Program-made: the position numbers and the translations under genes
Shown here: positions 15,575 to 15,944 of the stretch, piece after piece
Layout: each line of letters begins with the position of its first letter
Numbering within the stretch: position 1 is the stretch's first letter
Notes under the pieces: model-generated
Databases searched by the model: none
What the model was told of the DNA's origin: nothing
The model's input: the letters and a program-made list of their open reading frames with translations, nothing else
Source of the DNA: Amoebophrya sp. AT5.2
Lineage: Eukaryota; Sar; Dinophyceae; Syndiniales; Amoebophryaceae
DNA: 15,944 nucleotides
Direction of reading: 5' to 3'
Assembly: GCA_005223375.1 (NCBI GenBank)
Contig: RXOD01005096.1
Coordinates: 1 to 15,944, forward strand

Positions 15575-15944
15575 GGGTAGCAGGAGCTTCGTCAACGAGA
15601 AAGAAGGAACTATTTCACATCTTCAAAGCAGTCTTACGAGATCGAGACGGTGTCTTGTGAATGAAGCGGACGGATTTATTGCTTTATCAAAGAGCATGCA
15701 GTTGTGATCTTCGTCTTCCCAATCACCGCGGTCGCAGTGCGGAAACTTTCTTCAGTTTCTTTTGATGATGATCTCAGCGAAAACGACTACTTACATACAA
15801 GAATGGTACTCGTACTTTGATAATTTTGAATTTTAGTTTTTATGTTCGCAATGAATATTTTTTTAAAGGTACAACTATTATAGCTGAATCACATTGCATC
15901 CAATTTAGTTGCAACTATATTGTTGAGTCCGGAGCTCCTTATTA
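15575..15944. other. AT-rich 3' flank
   Basis: Base composition drops sharply in GC after 15660, with T and A runs and no open frame of note on either strand. It probably holds the 3' UTR of the secreted protein and the following spacer. Confidence 0.4.

Noticed and set aside
14897..15595. 232-codon open frame on the minus strand
   Set aside because: It is antisense to the 3' part of the secreted-protein gene. It is Arg/Cys-rich without any domain, and the + frame continues the composition of the upstream exon.

Overview
The window looks like nuclear DNA of a compact protist genome. The evidence is GC-rich coding blocks broken by short, AT-richer GT-AG introns (about 50-170 nt), mostly same-strand gene order, short gaps, and many proteins rich in low-complexity Ser/Ala/Gly/Pro. 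No bacterial operon, rRNA, tRNA, CRISPR array or transposase is visible. A syndinian dinoflagellate such as Amoebophrya (small introns, one-way gene clusters, introner elements) would fit well. That is inference; another compact alveolate or alga cannot be excluded without a search.

Layout: (1) 346-907, 3' part of an unrecognised Gly/Ser-rich protein on +. (2) 908-2380, no convincing gene. (3) 2381-3165, a weak two-exon candidate on +. (4) 3597-3931, a small two-exon gene on + with textbook splice sites. It meets, tail to tail, (5) an unrecognised minus-strand gene whose last two exons lie at 4410-3910 and whose upstream exons may reach about 4880. (6) Around 4900 the strand switches back to +: a multi-exon coding locus (about 4983-5429), an unresolved GC-rich coding stretch (5643-6700), and a small two-exon candidate (6910-7175).

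(7) 7347-9432 is the best-resolved gene. It is a four-exon membrane transporter of the nucleotide-sugar/triose-phosphate superfamily, probably Golgi, with long disordered tails; all three introns close in frame. (8) 9433-10473 is a gap with two tiny ORFs and degenerate hexamer repeats. (9) 10474 to about 12441 is an M14 cytosolic-type metallocarboxypeptidase with zinc-binding motifs intact but both substrate-carboxylate arginines apparently replaced. (10) 12519-15574 is a long, probably secreted, disordered protein with a signal peptide and one in-frame-restoring intron near its 3' end.

The genes do not form an obvious pathway. The transporter points to glycosylation and the carboxypeptidase to protein tail trimming (tubulin-like tails in eukaryotes). 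The most notable pattern is at the transporter introns: the exon after each intron begins with a copy of the intron's own first bases (GTAC-like), as expected for introns born from insertions with short target duplications.
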